The notes under the pieces are model-generated. The model had not been told where the DNA came from and ran no database searches. It saw only the letters and a program-made list of their open reading frames with translations. From NCBI RefSeq assembly GCF_030552475.1, contig NZ_JAUPED010000012.1:51027-115026 (forward strand): 64,000 nt of DNA. Direction: 5' to 3'. This DNA is from Mariniflexile sp. AS56. Its GTDB lineage: Bacteria; Bacteroidota; Bacteroidia; Flavobacteriales; Flavobacteriaceae. The translations under genes were made by a program, and so were the position numbers. Positions within the stretch are counted from its first letter, which is position 1. The number at the start of each line of letters is the position of its first letter. Below are positions 9,023-18,024 of this stretch, one piece after another.

Positions 9023-10258
9023 ATGCTTCGCTGGATTATTTTCCTTGTTATTTTTTTCATTCTAGATTTATACGCTTTTCAGGCATTTAAAACGGTCTCA
9101 AAAAACAATTGGTCTCATGTAACTTATTGGTTAATCTCGATGTTAGTGGTGGGTAATTTTGTTTACAGTTATTATGGGTTTAATAGGAGGGATGGTTTTT
9201 CGCATGCGAACGCCTATGCTGCTGGTTTTTTAATTGCTATAGCGCTTCCTAAATTGGTGCTTTTTTTCGGAATGTTTGCCGAGGATGTTTTTAGAGTGCC
9301 ACTAGCTATTTATCGTTATTTTACAGAAGGTGATACCGCTAAAGGCAATTACTTTGCATCACGTAGGCAGTTTGTTAGTAAAATAGCATTGGGTATTGCA
9401 GCGATTCCGTTGGTATCTGTATTATACGGAATTTATAAAGGGAAGTATAATTTTAAAGTTTTAAAATACACCTTGACTTTTGAGGATTTACCTAGTGCCT
9501 TCGATGGGTATAGAATTACGCAGTTAAGTGATATCCATTCGGGGAGTTTTGATAATGTTGAAAAAGTAAAATACGCCGTCAATTTAGTAAATGAACAAAA
9601 AAGTGATGTGATTTTGTTTACCGGTGATATGGTAAATAATAAGGCAGAGGAGATGCACCCGTATTTGGATGTATTTGATAAGCTACAAGCTAAAGATGGT
9701 AAGTTTTCTGTATTGGGAAATCATGATTATGGCGATTATGTTTCTTGGGATTCTGAGGCTGATAAACATCAAAATTTAGAAGATTTAAAAACGATTCAGA
9801 AACAAATTGGATTCGATTTGTTGTTGAATGACAGTCGCTTTATAGAAAAAGATGGACAGCGAATCGCTTTGGTTGGTGTCGAAAATTGGGGAACAGGAGG
9901 TTTTAAACAGGCGGGAGACTTAAAGAAAGCTGCTGCGAATGTTGATAAGGACGACTTCAAAGTTTTAATGAGTCACGACCCAACCCATTGGGAAAAGGTG
10001 GTGATTGATGATAATTATCACTACCATTTAACCCTTAGTGGGCACACCCACGGGATGCAGTTCGGTATAGAAATTCCGGGATGGTTTAAATGGAGTCCTG
10101 TAAAATGGCGCTATAAATACTGGGCAGGTATTTATAAAGAGATGGGCCAATATATTAATGTGAATAGAGGTTTTGGTTATTTGGCTTTTCCGGGGCGTGT
10201 AGGGATTTGGCCAGAAATAACGGTAATTGAGCTTAAAAAAGGGAAAAACGTGGTTTAG
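9023..10258 (+). CDS. Membrane-anchored metallophosphoesterase
   Basis: A 411-residue protein of the YkuE/YaeI-like calcineurin phosphoesterase family. Three or four hydrophobic segments in the first 140 residues anchor it in the inner membrane. The catalytic domain carries the five metal-binding blocks in order: SDIHSG (about residue 170), GDMVNN (about 204), GNHDYG (about 230), the SHDPTHW histidine (about 316) and GHTHG (about 340). Relatives hydrolyse lipid or nucleotide phosphodiesters; the substrate here is unknown. The frame opens at a TTG three codons earlier, but the ATG at 9023 is the likelier start. It is the first plus-strand gene after the minus-strand block, divergent from polA. 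Confidence 0.85.
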   Translation: MLRWIIFLVIFFILDLYAFQAFKTVSKNNWSHVTYWLISMLVVGNFVYSYYGFNRRDGFSHANAYAAGFLIAIALPKLVLFFGMFAEDVFRVPLAIYRYFTEGDTAKGNYFASRRQFVSKIALGIAAIPLVSVLYGIYKGKYNFKVLKYTLTFEDLPSAFDGYRITQLSDIHSGSFDNVEKVKYAVNLVNEQKSDVILFTGDMVNNKAEEMHPYLDVFDKLQAKDGKFSVLGNHDYGDYVSWDSEADKHQNLEDLKTIQKQIGFDLLLNDSRFIEKDGQRIALVGVENWGTGGFKQAGDLKKAAANVDKDDFKVLMSHDPTHWEKVVIDDNYHYHLTLSGHTHGMQFGIEIPGWFKWSPVKWRYKYWAGIYKEMGQYINVNRGFGYLAFPGRVGIWPEITVIELKKGKNVV

Positions 10259-10344
10259 TACATTGCATTTTTAATATGTAAAGAAATTGCTTACTTTTAT
10301 CCGAAACCATTATAAATACAGCATTTATTGATATTTTCGAAAAA

Positions 10345-10371
10345 TTGCGTAGGTTTGTATAAGTACATTTG
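10345..10371 (+). promoter_or_regulatory. Promoter of the thioredoxin-like gene
   Basis: TTG (10345-10347) and TACATTTG (10364-10371) are 16 bp apart, a near-ideal Bacteroidetes promoter ending 18 nt before the ATG at 10390. It implies the gene is transcribed independently of the metallophosphoesterase. Confidence 0.65.
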
Positions 10372-10389
10372 ACTAATAAACAATAAAGT

Positions 10390-10686
10390 ATGTCAAAATT
10401 TGGGGAACTAATTGATGTAGAAATTCCTGTTTTGTTAGAGTTTTTTACAGATTGGAATGATCAATCTACAATCATGCACGCCGTTTTAAGAGATGTGGCT
10501 GCTGCACTTGGAGATAAAGCTAAAGTGATTAAAATTGATGTTGAAAAAAACAGCGAACTTGCTGAAGCTTTACGTGTAAAATCACTACCAACTTTAATTA
10601 TTTATAAAGATGGTGAAATGAAATGGCGCCAAAGTGGAGAGCAAGATGCAAATACGCTTATTGGAATTATTCAAAAGTATGTTTAG
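10390..10686 (+). CDS. Thioredoxin-fold protein lacking the CxxC active site
   Basis: 98 residues with a complete thioredoxin fold pattern: the VLLEFFTDW strand, KVIKIDVEKNSELAEALRV, the cis-proline loop SLPT (Pro67), and IIYKDGEMKWRQSG. At the position of WCGPC the sequence reads W-N-D-Q-S (22-26), so both redox cysteines are absent; in fact no cysteine occurs anywhere in the protein. It therefore cannot be a thiol-disulfide reductase and is more likely a binding or chaperone-like protein. The aspartate-to-asparagine-rich loop and otherwise good conservation argue against simple decay. It has its own promoter. No signal peptide, so cytoplasmic. Confidence 0.85.
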   Translation: MSKFGELIDVEIPVLLEFFTDWNDQSTIMHAVLRDVAAALGDKAKVIKIDVEKNSELAEALRVKSLPTLIIYKDGEMKWRQSGEQDANTLIGIIQKYV

Positions 10687-10785
10687 TGCCTGCAAACATA
10701 GAGGCTTCTTTTCTTATGTTTTTTAAGGACGCTGCCTAAGGGTTGGGTTTTCTGCTCTAAGTTGTTAATTATCTAAAAGTAATTA

Positions 10786-11454
10786 TCAGAATTCTAAAGC
10801 CTTAAAGCTAAAGCCTTTTTTACTATAATATTTTAATACTTTAGGTAAAACATATTGCATGTTTTTAGATGCTTTTACGCTATCATGAAATACTACAATA
10901 CTACCATTTGTTGTTTTTGAAAGAACATTTTTTAGGCAGGTTTCTTTAGGGATGTCTTTTTCCCAATCAAAAGAAAGTATATCCCACATAATTATTTTGT
11001 ATCCTAATCCTAAGAGTTTTTTTCCTTGCTTAGGTGTTATTTGACCATAAGGAGGTCGGAAAAGATTAACGATTGGTGATGGACTATTCCCGGTACCTGA
11101 ATGGGGGATTTTATTTTTGAAAACACTTTCACATAAACTTACATTTTCAAGATAATCTTTTGCCTTTGTTTTCCAACCTTTAATGTGGTTGTTGGTGTGG
11201 TTTCCAATGGCATGTCCTTCATCTAAAATGTGTTGAAAGATTTCTGGGTGTTTTTCAATGTTATTTCCAATGCAAAAAAAAGTAGCTTTTGCGTTGAATG
11301 CCTTTAAAGTATCTAATGTCCAGGTTGTGATTTCAGGTGTTGGACCGTCATCAAACGTCAAGTAAATAACGTTATCATTAGTTGCGATGTCCCAAACATA
11401 GTTTGGGAACATCTTCTTAACAACTAAAGGTGTTTTTACAGGCGTTAAGGTCAT
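10786..11454 (-). CDS. Polysaccharide deacetylase family protein
   Basis: 222 residues of the NodB-homology (carbohydrate esterase 4) type. Motif 1 TFDDGP (33-38), motif 2 HTNNH (about 84-88) and motif 3 RPPYG (about 133) supply the metal triad and catalytic base; later motifs (WDILSFDW, VVFHDS) are also present. Such enzymes remove N- or O-acetyl groups from peptidoglycan or other surface glycans. No clear signal peptide is seen, so the compartment is uncertain. The ATG lies 3 nt after the stop of the DUF2723 gene, so the two form an operon and may both act on a cell-surface glycan. Confidence 0.88.
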   Translation of the reverse strand: MTLTPVKTPLVVKKMFPNYVWDIATNDNVIYLTFDDGPTPEITTWTLDTLKAFNAKATFFCIGNNIEKHPEIFQHILDEGHAIGNHTNNHIKGWKTKAKDYLENVSLCESVFKNKIPHSGTGNSPSPIVNLFRPPYGQITPKQGKKLLGLGYKIIMWDILSFDWEKDIPKETCLKNVLSKTTNGSIVVFHDSVKASKNMQYVLPKVLKYYSKKGFSFKALEF

Positions 11455-11457
11455 GCC

Positions 11458-14400
11458 TTACTCTGTGATTAAATCGATATTGCTATCTGTAGTAGGTAAA
11501 TCTTTTTCTTTTTTAGGAGCAGTTCCTTGTGTTTCCGGTTGACCTCCGTAAAAGTGTTTAAACATCATTAAATGGTTGTTGAAAACATCTCCTTCTGTTT
11601 CTGCGAACTCCAAATCATATTTCACTAAAACATTTATTAAACCTTTATAGCGTTCAATATCTGTGTAAATATCTTCAAATAAACGTTCTTGATTTTCGGT
11701 TTTTAAGGTGCTGTAATAGTATAAACTCTCTTGGTATTTTTTAGCAACCTCTTTAAAAAGTTTTTGTGCTTTTTCTTTATTGCCTACTTCATAGTAAGCG
11801 CTAATGTAAGGCTCTAAAAGGGTGTAATATCCAAAATAGTCAACAGGCATGTTTGTCATGGCAATGTCTGCTATCTCTTCTGCTTTTTTTAGTTTTTTCT
11901 CAGTAAGTAATTGTTCTATTAAACGGGCTAAATTACCTCTATAAGAAATAGAGTTTTTACGTGTTTCTGGGTCGTGATAAATATCTGGGCTTCCACTATT
12001 ACCCCAATCCCATTTTTTAACCTTATTATACATCAGGTCACTATCTACACGTCCCATATCAAACGGGTTGGCTCTATCTATTTCCGATTTTATAGGTACT
12101 AGCTTGTAACACATACCATCTAATTGTAAATAATCCTTCATCCAGATGTAATCATCATCACCAAAGCTTCCGCCGGTAAAATAAATAGGGCGTTTCCAAT
12201 CGTTATTCGCTACAATATCGAGCATTAACAATCTGTTCTTATATAATGCGCCACCTGTGACTTTAATATCAATATGTGAAACAATTTTATCGGCATCTTT
12301 TGGCTGAACAATGCCGTATTTTAATGCATTCTCTTTGTTAACCGGAATTCTTAAAAACTCGGTAGGTAAATAACTTGCATTTAAATCTTGGGTTCTAACC
12401 TGTGAAAGGTCAATACCTTTTTGTTCTAATATGTAGCGGTACTTGGTTTTGGGATTGTTACTAGATATAAAATCTAAAAATTGTTTTACCTGTAACGTGT
12501 CTTTTACTACGGGTTCGATAATGATGTAGTCGTTGGTGCCGTATTTGTATAAATCGTGTGTTAGTTGCGACGGGATAGGGTCGCTATCGTATGCTTTACG
12601 CTTCATTTGGTCTATGTACCAATCTGTTTGAAATAAACTGGTATTAACCACACGTACATCGGTTCTGTAGCCTTCAATTTCTTGAGCATACCAAAGTGCA
12701 AAAGTATCGTTATCTCCAATGGTGAAAAGTATACCATTTTCCTCACAAGAATCTAGATACATTTTGGCCATAGATCGCGCTGTATATTTATCTGAACGAT
12801 CGTGGTCGTCCCAGTTATTTGCAGCTAAAATACCAGGAACTAATATTAGACATATAATAGATATGGCGGGTGCTAGAATTTTAGGTGATGCATATTTTTT
12901 TAAGGCATCAAATAAAGCATAGACTCCAAAGCCAATCCAAAGAGCGAATACATAAAATGATCCAACTACTGAATAGTCACGTTCACGTGGTTCAAAAGGG
13001 CGCACGTTGGTGTATACTTGGATGGCGATTCCTGTGAAAAGGAAAAACACGAGTAGAATCCAAAATACATTTTTGTTACTGTTGAATAAAAAGAAGAAGC
13101 CAATCAATCCTAATATAAGAGGAAGTAAGTAATAGGTGTTTCGTCCTTTATTATTTTTTACATCACTAGGTAAATTGTCCTGAGAGTAGCCCAGAAGTTT
13201 TTCGTCTAATGGTTTTATTCCGGTTATCCAATTTCCATGATTGTCATATTTTCCTTGAATATCGTCTTGTCTTCCTGAGAAATTCCACATAAAATAACGC
13301 CAGTACATAAACCCAAGTTGGTACTCGAACATATATTTAACGTTACTTGCTAGTGAAGGTTTTTCAATTTCAATGTAATTCTTAAAACGCTTTAAGAAGT
13401 TGTTGTAGTCTTCATAATCAACAGCGCCTTTGGCAACCTCATTCTTAAAATTAGTAACGGTTGTACGTAACTCATTTTCCATTTGATACTCTGGTTTTAG
13501 TTTGAAATCTAAAAATCCAGAAAACATCATGTAGTTTTCAGCATGTTCTGAACTCCACATACGCGGGAGAATAGATGCTTGTTTATGGTTGTAATTTTGT
13601 TTTGCTTTTTTATAGTCGTTTACTACAACATATTCGCCTTTAGCTTCGTCTTTTTCGTATTTAGGTTTGTCATCTATATACGGGTTGTTTTCATCTAAAT
13701 AAGCATATTGGTCTGTAAACTGTGGTCCGTAAAACAGATGTGTTTCCGGATACTGTTCTAAATTATAATAGGCCAATAATTCTCTAGCACTCGATGGGTT
13801 GTTTTCATTTACAACCACATTGGCATTGGCGCGAATAGGAAGCATTAACCAGGTTGAGAACCCTACAATAATAAAAGTGACACATAAAATACCTGTATTA
13901 ATATGTATCATGCCTTTTTTACGGGTGTAATTTAAGCTGTAATAAATAACAACTACTAATAAGATACCTGCAATAATAGAGCCCGAATTAAAAGGAAGTC
14001 CAATAGAATTGACAAAGAAAATTTCGAAAACACTGAATATTTTAAGAATATTTGGTGCGAGTAGTTTAAATATGAATAATAGGATAGCTACAGAAACCAC
14101 ATTGGCAACAATGAAGTTTTTAAGTGTAATTGTTTTATAATTTTTAAAGTAGTAGATAAGACCAATTGCAGGAATGGTTAATAAACCCATAAAGTGAACA
14201 CCAAAAGAAAGCCCGATAATGAAGGCAATTAATATAAGCCAACGGTTTCCACGAGGTTTGTCCATATCTTGTTCCCAACGCAGCCCAAGCCAAAACATAA
14301 CCGACATAATTAAGGTGGCCATAGCATAAACTTCAGTTTCTACAGCGTTAAACCAAAACGAATCTGTGAATGTAAAAGCCAAACTACCTACAACACCACT

Positions 14401-14769
14401 ACCTAAAATAGCGATTGCTTGCTCTTTAGTGATGTCGGTTTTATTTCCAACTAACTTTTTTAATAGTAGGGTAATGGTCCAAAACATAAATAAAATAGTG
14501 AAGGCACTAGATATGGCGCTCATCATATTCATCATAAAACCAACTTGCGATGGCTCTAAGGCGAACATAGAGAAAAACGCTCCAAGCATTTGAAATAAAG
14601 GGGCTCCGGGTGGGTGACCAACTTGTAATTTCGCCGAAGTTAAAATGTATTCACCTGCATCCCAGAAACTAACAGTGGGTTCAACAGTTAATCCGTACGT
14701 TATAAATGCTATTAAAAAAGTGAACCATCCTAAAATTGTGTTCCATTTTTTAAAGTTGAAATGTGCCAT
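11458..14769 (-). CDS. DUF2723 / glycosyltransferase family 117-like membrane protein
   Basis: 1103 residues. The first half is polytopic, starting with KKWNTILGWFTFLIAF, and contains the family signature VEPTVSFWDAGEYILTSAKLQVGHPPGAPLF split over residues about 29-59; the Asp/Glu pair there resembles the catalytic motif of GT-C mannosyltransferases. A second group of membrane helices (about residues 550-660) is followed by a soluble C-terminal part with TPR-like helices (about 930-1060). The protein is typical of Bacteroidetes and is annotated as a putative protein O-mannosyl-transferase-like enzyme; activity is inferred from fold. It is immediately followed by a polysaccharide deacetylase gene (3-nt gap). 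Confidence 0.88.
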   Translation of the reverse strand: MAHFNFKKWNTILGWFTFLIAFITYGLTVEPTVSFWDAGEYILTSAKLQVGHPPGAPLFQMLGAFFSMFALEPSQVGFMMNMMSAISSAFTILFMFWTITLLLKKLVGNKTDITKEQAIAILGSGVVGSLAFTFTDSFWFNAVETEVYAMATLIMSVMFWLGLRWEQDMDKPRGNRWLILIAFIIGLSFGVHFMGLLTIPAIGLIYYFKNYKTITLKNFIVANVVSVAILLFIFKLLAPNILKIFSVFEIFFVNSIGLPFNSGSIIAGILLVVVIYYSLNYTRKKGMIHINTGILCVTFIIVGFSTWLMLPIRANANVVVNENNPSSARELLAYYNLEQYPETHLFYGPQFTDQYAYLDENNPYIDDKPKYEKDEAKGEYVVVNDYKKAKQNYNHKQASILPRMWSSEHAENYMMFSGFLDFKLKPEYQMENELRTTVTNFKNEVAKGAVDYEDYNNFLKRFKNYIEIEKPSLASNVKYMFEYQLGFMYWRYFMWNFSGRQDDIQGKYDNHGNWITGIKPLDEKLLGYSQDNLPSDVKNNKGRNTYYLLPLILGLIGFFFLFNSNKNVFWILLVFFLFTGIAIQVYTNVRPFEPRERDYSVVGSFYVFALWIGFGVYALFDALKKYASPKILAPAISIICLILVPGILAANNWDDHDRSDKYTARSMAKMYLDSCEENGILFTIGDNDTFALWYAQEIEGYRTDVRVVNTSLFQTDWYIDQMKRKAYDSDPIPSQLTHDLYKYGTNDYIIIEPVVKDTLQVKQFLDFISSNNPKTKYRYILEQKGIDLSQVRTQDLNASYLPTEFLRIPVNKENALKYGIVQPKDADKIVSHIDIKVTGGALYKNRLLMLDIVANNDWKRPIYFTGGSFGDDDYIWMKDYLQLDGMCYKLVPIKSEIDRANPFDMGRVDSDLMYNKVKKWDWGNSGSPDIYHDPETRKNSISYRGNLARLIEQLLTEKKLKKAEEIADIAMTNMPVDYFGYYTLLEPYISAYYEVGNKEKAQKLFKEVAKKYQESLYYYSTLKTENQERLFEDIYTDIERYKGLINVLVKYDLEFAETEGDVFNNHLMMFKHFYGGQPETQGTAPKKEKDLPTTDSNIDLITE

Positions 14770-14964
14770 ATATATAGATCTTTGTTTGGTTTGGCGAATT
14801 TAATAATAAATATGAAATGAACCTTCAATATTATATTAGACTTAACATAAATGGAAAAAGAGATGTTTCGATAGTGAAACAGATGGAAATGTGAGCGTTA
14901 TAGACTGATAATCAAGCTCTATTTTAAATAATAAAAAATCAGCAATAAATTTTTTAAAAAAAAC

Positions 14965-14994
14965 TTGCGCAAAGAATTATTTGTATTAAATTTG
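14965..14994 (+). promoter_or_regulatory. Promoter of tRNA-Gln
   Basis: TTG (14965-14967), 19-bp spacer, then TAAATTTG (14987-14994), a full match to the Bacteroidetes consensus. The predicted start lies just upstream of the tRNA 5' end at 15012. Confidence 0.8.
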
Positions 14995-15011
14995 CATCCT
15001 CATTACACGAA

Positions 15012-15084
15012 TGGCCTATGGTGTAACTGGCAACACGTTGGTTTTTGGTACCAAAGAGTCTAGGTTCGAGCCCTAGTAGGCCAA
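15012..15084 (+). tRNA. tRNA-Gln (anticodon TTG)
   Basis: A 73-nt cloverleaf. The acceptor arms TGGCCTA and TAGGCCA pair fully, with discriminator A at 15084. The anticodon stem TTGGT/ACCAA encloses the loop TTTTGGT, giving anticodon TTG. The T arm is CTAGG-TTCGAGC-CCTAG. CCA is not encoded. Own promoter upstream and own terminator downstream. Confidence 0.95.
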
Positions 15085-15093
15085 CATTACTAC

Positions 15094-15128
15094 AAACCCT
15101 AATTCTTTATTGAGTTAGGGTTTTTTTT
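15094..15128 (+). terminator. Intrinsic terminator after tRNA-Gln
   Basis: The stem AAACCCTAA/TTAGGGTTT with a 12-nt loop is followed directly by a run of eight T (15121-15128). Confidence 0.88.
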
Positions 15129-15248
15129 ATGCTTGTAATTCAAGTGGCTCGCTTAAAGTGTGCTTGTTGTTTATTTTTATAAGCCAATAGTAAGTAGGTT
15201 TTTGTTTGAGTCTTATTTAGGGGTGTCTGTTTTCTTCATGTGAAAAAT

Positions 15249-16073
15249 TTAAATCTTAAATGTAATTACGGGACGTTTCGCGTGGTTAACTAAGTCTTCA
15301 CTAATACTACCGTTAAAGAAGTGTGAAATACCTTGTCTGCCATGAGTGCTCATGCCAATAATATCGGCGTCAATAGATTGTGAAAAGTTCATAATACCTG
15401 TTTCAATCGTGACATCATTATAGATATTTATAGTGTAGTTTGGCATTTTTACTTTTTTCGTAAAATTTAGAATTCTACTTTGTGCATCGCCAGAGGTAAT
15501 GAAATGGTTGGGTGTATTCACCATGAGTAAATGCATTTTGGAACCCAAAATATTGGCAAATTGTATTGCTTTCTCAAAAGGAGGTAGGCTTTCTTCTTTA
15601 AAATCAGAAGCGAAAACAAAATGTCTGGTGCCAAAAGTTCTATGTTCATTTTTAATAACAAGAACGGGTGTTTGTGATGTACGAACTACTTTTTCAGTAT
15701 TACTACCAATAAGCATTTCTTTTAATCCGCTGGCGCCGTTGGAGCCCATTACAATTAAATCGATTTGTTGTTTTTTGCAAACCTGAAAAATGCCTTTAAA
15801 TATTTCATGAAATTCTACATGTTCATGTATTACAACGTCTTTCAAGTAATCTTTTTCTCTTAAATCTTCAAATTGTTTGTGTGCAAGCTTCATGAAAAAC
15901 ATGGCTTCGGGCAATTCGTTGTAAGAACTTAAGGCGTCTATGGTGTGCATAGGCACCTCTAAAATATGCAATAAATAAATTTCACAATGGTGCTTTTTAG
16001 CTAATTGTGCGGCTACCTTTAAAGCATTTTCAGCTTGGGTAGAAAAGTCAGTGGGGACAAGAATTTTTTTCAT
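15249..16073 (-). CDS. Tandem universal stress protein
   Basis: 274 residues made of two consecutive UspA domains. The first starts with MKKILVPTDFS and contains the ATP-binding signature GSNGASG-(x9)-GSNTEKVV (about residues 105-125). The second, degenerate at its start (HFVFASDFKEES), has GMSTHGRQG followed by NGSISEDLV near the C-terminus. Proteins of this form are cytoplasmic nucleotide-binding stress proteins; the signal they respond to is not evident. The gene stands alone between tRNA-Gln and the divergent rimP operon. Confidence 0.92.
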   Translation of the reverse strand: MKKILVPTDFSTQAENALKVAAQLAKKHHCEIYLLHILEVPMHTIDALSSYNELPEAMFFMKLAHKQFEDLREKDYLKDVVIHEHVEFHEIFKGIFQVCKKQQIDLIVMGSNGASGLKEMLIGSNTEKVVRTSQTPVLVIKNEHRTFGTRHFVFASDFKEESLPPFEKAIQFANILGSKMHLLMVNTPNHFITSGDAQSRILNFTKKVKMPNYTINIYNDVTIETGIMNFSQSIDADIIGMSTHGRQGISHFFNGSISEDLVNHAKRPVITFKI

Positions 16074-16217
16074 AATTTCAGTTTTGGTTTATAATTATGA
16101 TTTAGATGCTGTTAGCATAAAAAAACATTCGATTTTCAGTATTGCTCAATTTATGATTTGATAAGTAAGGTGTATCTAAATTTATGAAATATTACTTTAA
16201 AAATCAATTAAATATTA

Positions 16218-16225
16218 TATATTTG
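16218..16225 (+). promoter_or_regulatory. -7 element of rimP-nusA-infB
   Basis: TATATTTG matches TAnnTTTG. The predicted start would be near 16232, making a leader of about 55 nt that consists mostly of the hairpin at 16249-16277. The -33 region is only weakly recognisable. Confidence 0.6.
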
Positions 16226-16248
16226 CACCGTTGAAAGGCTAAAACAAA

Positions 16249-16277
16249 GAAAGAGGGGACGGAAAGTCCCCTCTTTC
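16249..16277 (+). promoter_or_regulatory. Stable leader hairpin in front of rimP
   Basis: The arms GAAAGAGGGGAC and GTCCCCTCTTTC are perfectly complementary (12 bp, five consecutive strong G-C pairs plus others) around a GGAAA loop. It ends 10 nt before the rimP ATG at 16288. Only a short T-poor stretch follows, so it is not an ordinary terminator. A role in RNA stability, in translation control, or as a protein-binding site is inferred from position only. Confidence 0.7.
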
Positions 16278-16287
16278 TATAAGAAAA

Positions 16288-16749
16288 ATGTTTAAAAATA
16301 CCGTAAAAAATTTACTAGACGCTGCGTTGATAGAACGACCAGACTTATTCTTAATTGAGTTTTCAATTAAGGAAGGCAATCATATCATTATAGTTATTGA
16401 TGGAGATGATGGCGTGTTAGTTGAAGATTGTATGTTTGTTAGCAGGGCTATAGAAAACAATTTCGATAGAGAAGAACATGATTTTTCTTTAGAAGTGATG
16501 TCGGCAGGCGCTACATCGCCTTTAGTAAACCAAAGGCAGTATGGTAAGAATTTGAAAAGAGAGTTAGTAGTTAGAACGGCTTCAGAAAAAATTGAAGGTG
16601 TACTTACTAAAGCAACCGATACAAATATTACTTTAGAATGGAAAGTTAGGGAGCCTAAACCAATAGGTAAGGGTAAAGTAACTGTAAAGAAGCAAGCGGA
16701 TATCGCTTACGAAGATATTGTAGAAGCAAAAGTTATGATTAAATTTTAA
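16288..16749 (+). CDS. rimP: Ribosome maturation factor RimP
   Basis: 153 residues of the YlxS/RimP family, which helps assemble the 30S subunit. Recognisable parts are the N-terminal alpha/beta domain with VLVEDCMFVSRAIE, the family segment SLEVMSAGATSPLV (the usual EVSSPG-like motif is relaxed here), and the C-terminal SH3-like barrel from about residue 85 (EGVLTKATDTNITLEW). The neighbours nusA and infB follow in the conserved rimP-nusA-infB order, 13 nt and 29 nt apart. It is preceded by a strong leader hairpin. Confidence 0.95.
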   Translation: MFKNTVKNLLDAALIERPDLFLIEFSIKEGNHIIIVIDGDDGVLVEDCMFVSRAIENNFDREEHDFSLEVMSAGATSPLVNQRQYGKNLKRELVVRTASEKIEGVLTKATDTNITLEWKVREPKPIGKGKVTVKKQADIAYEDIVEAKVMIKF

Positions 16750-16762
16750 TTCAATAAGAGTT

Positions 16763-17995
16763 ATGGAGAATATCGCGTTAATTGAATCTTTTTCAGAATT
16801 CAAAGACGATAAGCTAATTGACAGAGTAACGTTAATGGCGATTTTAGAGGATGTATTTAGAAGTGCCTTAAAAAAGAAATATGGTGATGACGATAATTTT
16901 GATATTATTGTTAATCCTGATAAAGGTGATTTAGAGATTTGGAGAAATAGAGTTGTAGTTGCAGATGGTGAAGTTGAAGAGCCTAACCAGGAAATTACAC
17001 TAACTGAAGCTCGTAAAATTGAGCCCGATTTTGAGGTAGGTGAAGATGTATCGGAAGAAGTTAAGCTTATTCATTTAGGAAGACGTGCTATTTTAGCCTT
17101 ACGCCAAAACCTTATTTCTAAAATTCATGAACACGATAATACTATTGTTTTCAAACAATTTAAAGATTTAATAGGTGAAATTTACACAGCTGAAGTACAC
17201 CATATTCGTCACAGAGCTGTTATTTTATTAGATGATGAAGGGAATGAAATTGTGCTTCCAAAGGAAAAACAAATACCTTCAGATTTCTTTAGAAAGGGTG
17301 ATAATGTAAGAGGTGTTGTTGATAGTGTGGAATTAAAAGGTGCAAAACCAACTATCATTATGTCTAGAACGTCTCCGGCGTTTTTAGTAAAACTTTTTGA
17401 ACAAGAAATACCAGAAGTTTTTGATGGTTTAATTACCATTAAAAATGTAGTAAGAATACCAGGTGAAAAAGCAAAAGTAGCTGTAGATTCTTATGATGAT
17501 AGAATTGATCCTGTGGGTGCTTGTGTTGGTATGAAAGGTTCTAGAATTCACGGTATTGTACGTGAATTAGGAAACGAAAATATTGATGTAATTAATTACA
17601 CAAATAATTTACAATTATACATAACAAGAGCATTAAGCCCTGCAAGAGTTACTTCTATTAAAATTAATGAAGAAACAAAACGTGCAGAAGTGATCTTGAA
17701 ACCAGAAGAAGTAAGTAAAGCGATTGGTAGAGGCGGACATAATATACGTCTAGCTGGCCAATTAACAGGATATGAAATCGATGTGTTTAGAGAAGGTGCT
17801 GAGGAAGATGTTGAGTTAAGAGAATTCTCTGATGAAATTGAAGGATGGATTATTGAAGAATTTAGTAAAGCTGGATTAGATACTGCAAAAAGCATTTTAG
17901 AGCAAGATGTAGTAGATTTAGTGAAAAGAACAGATTTAGAAGAAGAAACAATTAAAGACGTTATTAGAATTCTGAGAGAAGAATTTGAAGAATAA
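16763..17995 (+). CDS. nusA: Transcription termination/antitermination factor NusA
   Basis: 410 residues. Order: an N-terminal RNA polymerase-binding domain (1-130), an S1 domain (about 135-200, beginning near GEIYTAEVHHI), KH1 with VDSYDDRIDPVGACVG-MKGSRI (about 235-260), and KH2 with KAIGRGGHNIRLA (about 317-330). It ends with a short acidic helical region and lacks the two long acidic repeats of the E. coli protein (495 residues), as is usual outside Gammaproteobacteria. It controls pausing, termination and rRNA antitermination. Cotranscribed with rimP and infB. Confidence 0.97.
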   Translation: MENIALIESFSEFKDDKLIDRVTLMAILEDVFRSALKKKYGDDDNFDIIVNPDKGDLEIWRNRVVVADGEVEEPNQEITLTEARKIEPDFEVGEDVSEEVKLIHLGRRAILALRQNLISKIHEHDNTIVFKQFKDLIGEIYTAEVHHIRHRAVILLDDEGNEIVLPKEKQIPSDFFRKGDNVRGVVDSVELKGAKPTIIMSRTSPAFLVKLFEQEIPEVFDGLITIKNVVRIPGEKAKVAVDSYDDRIDPVGACVGMKGSRIHGIVRELGNENIDVINYTNNLQLYITRALSPARVTSIKINEETKRAEVILKPEEVSKAIGRGGHNIRLAGQLTGYEIDVFREGAEEDVELREFSDEIEGWIIEEFSKAGLDTAKSILEQDVVDLVKRTDLEEETIKDVIRILREEFEE

Positions 17996-18024
17996 CATAT
18001 ATTTGAGTATTTTAAAGGCAATTT

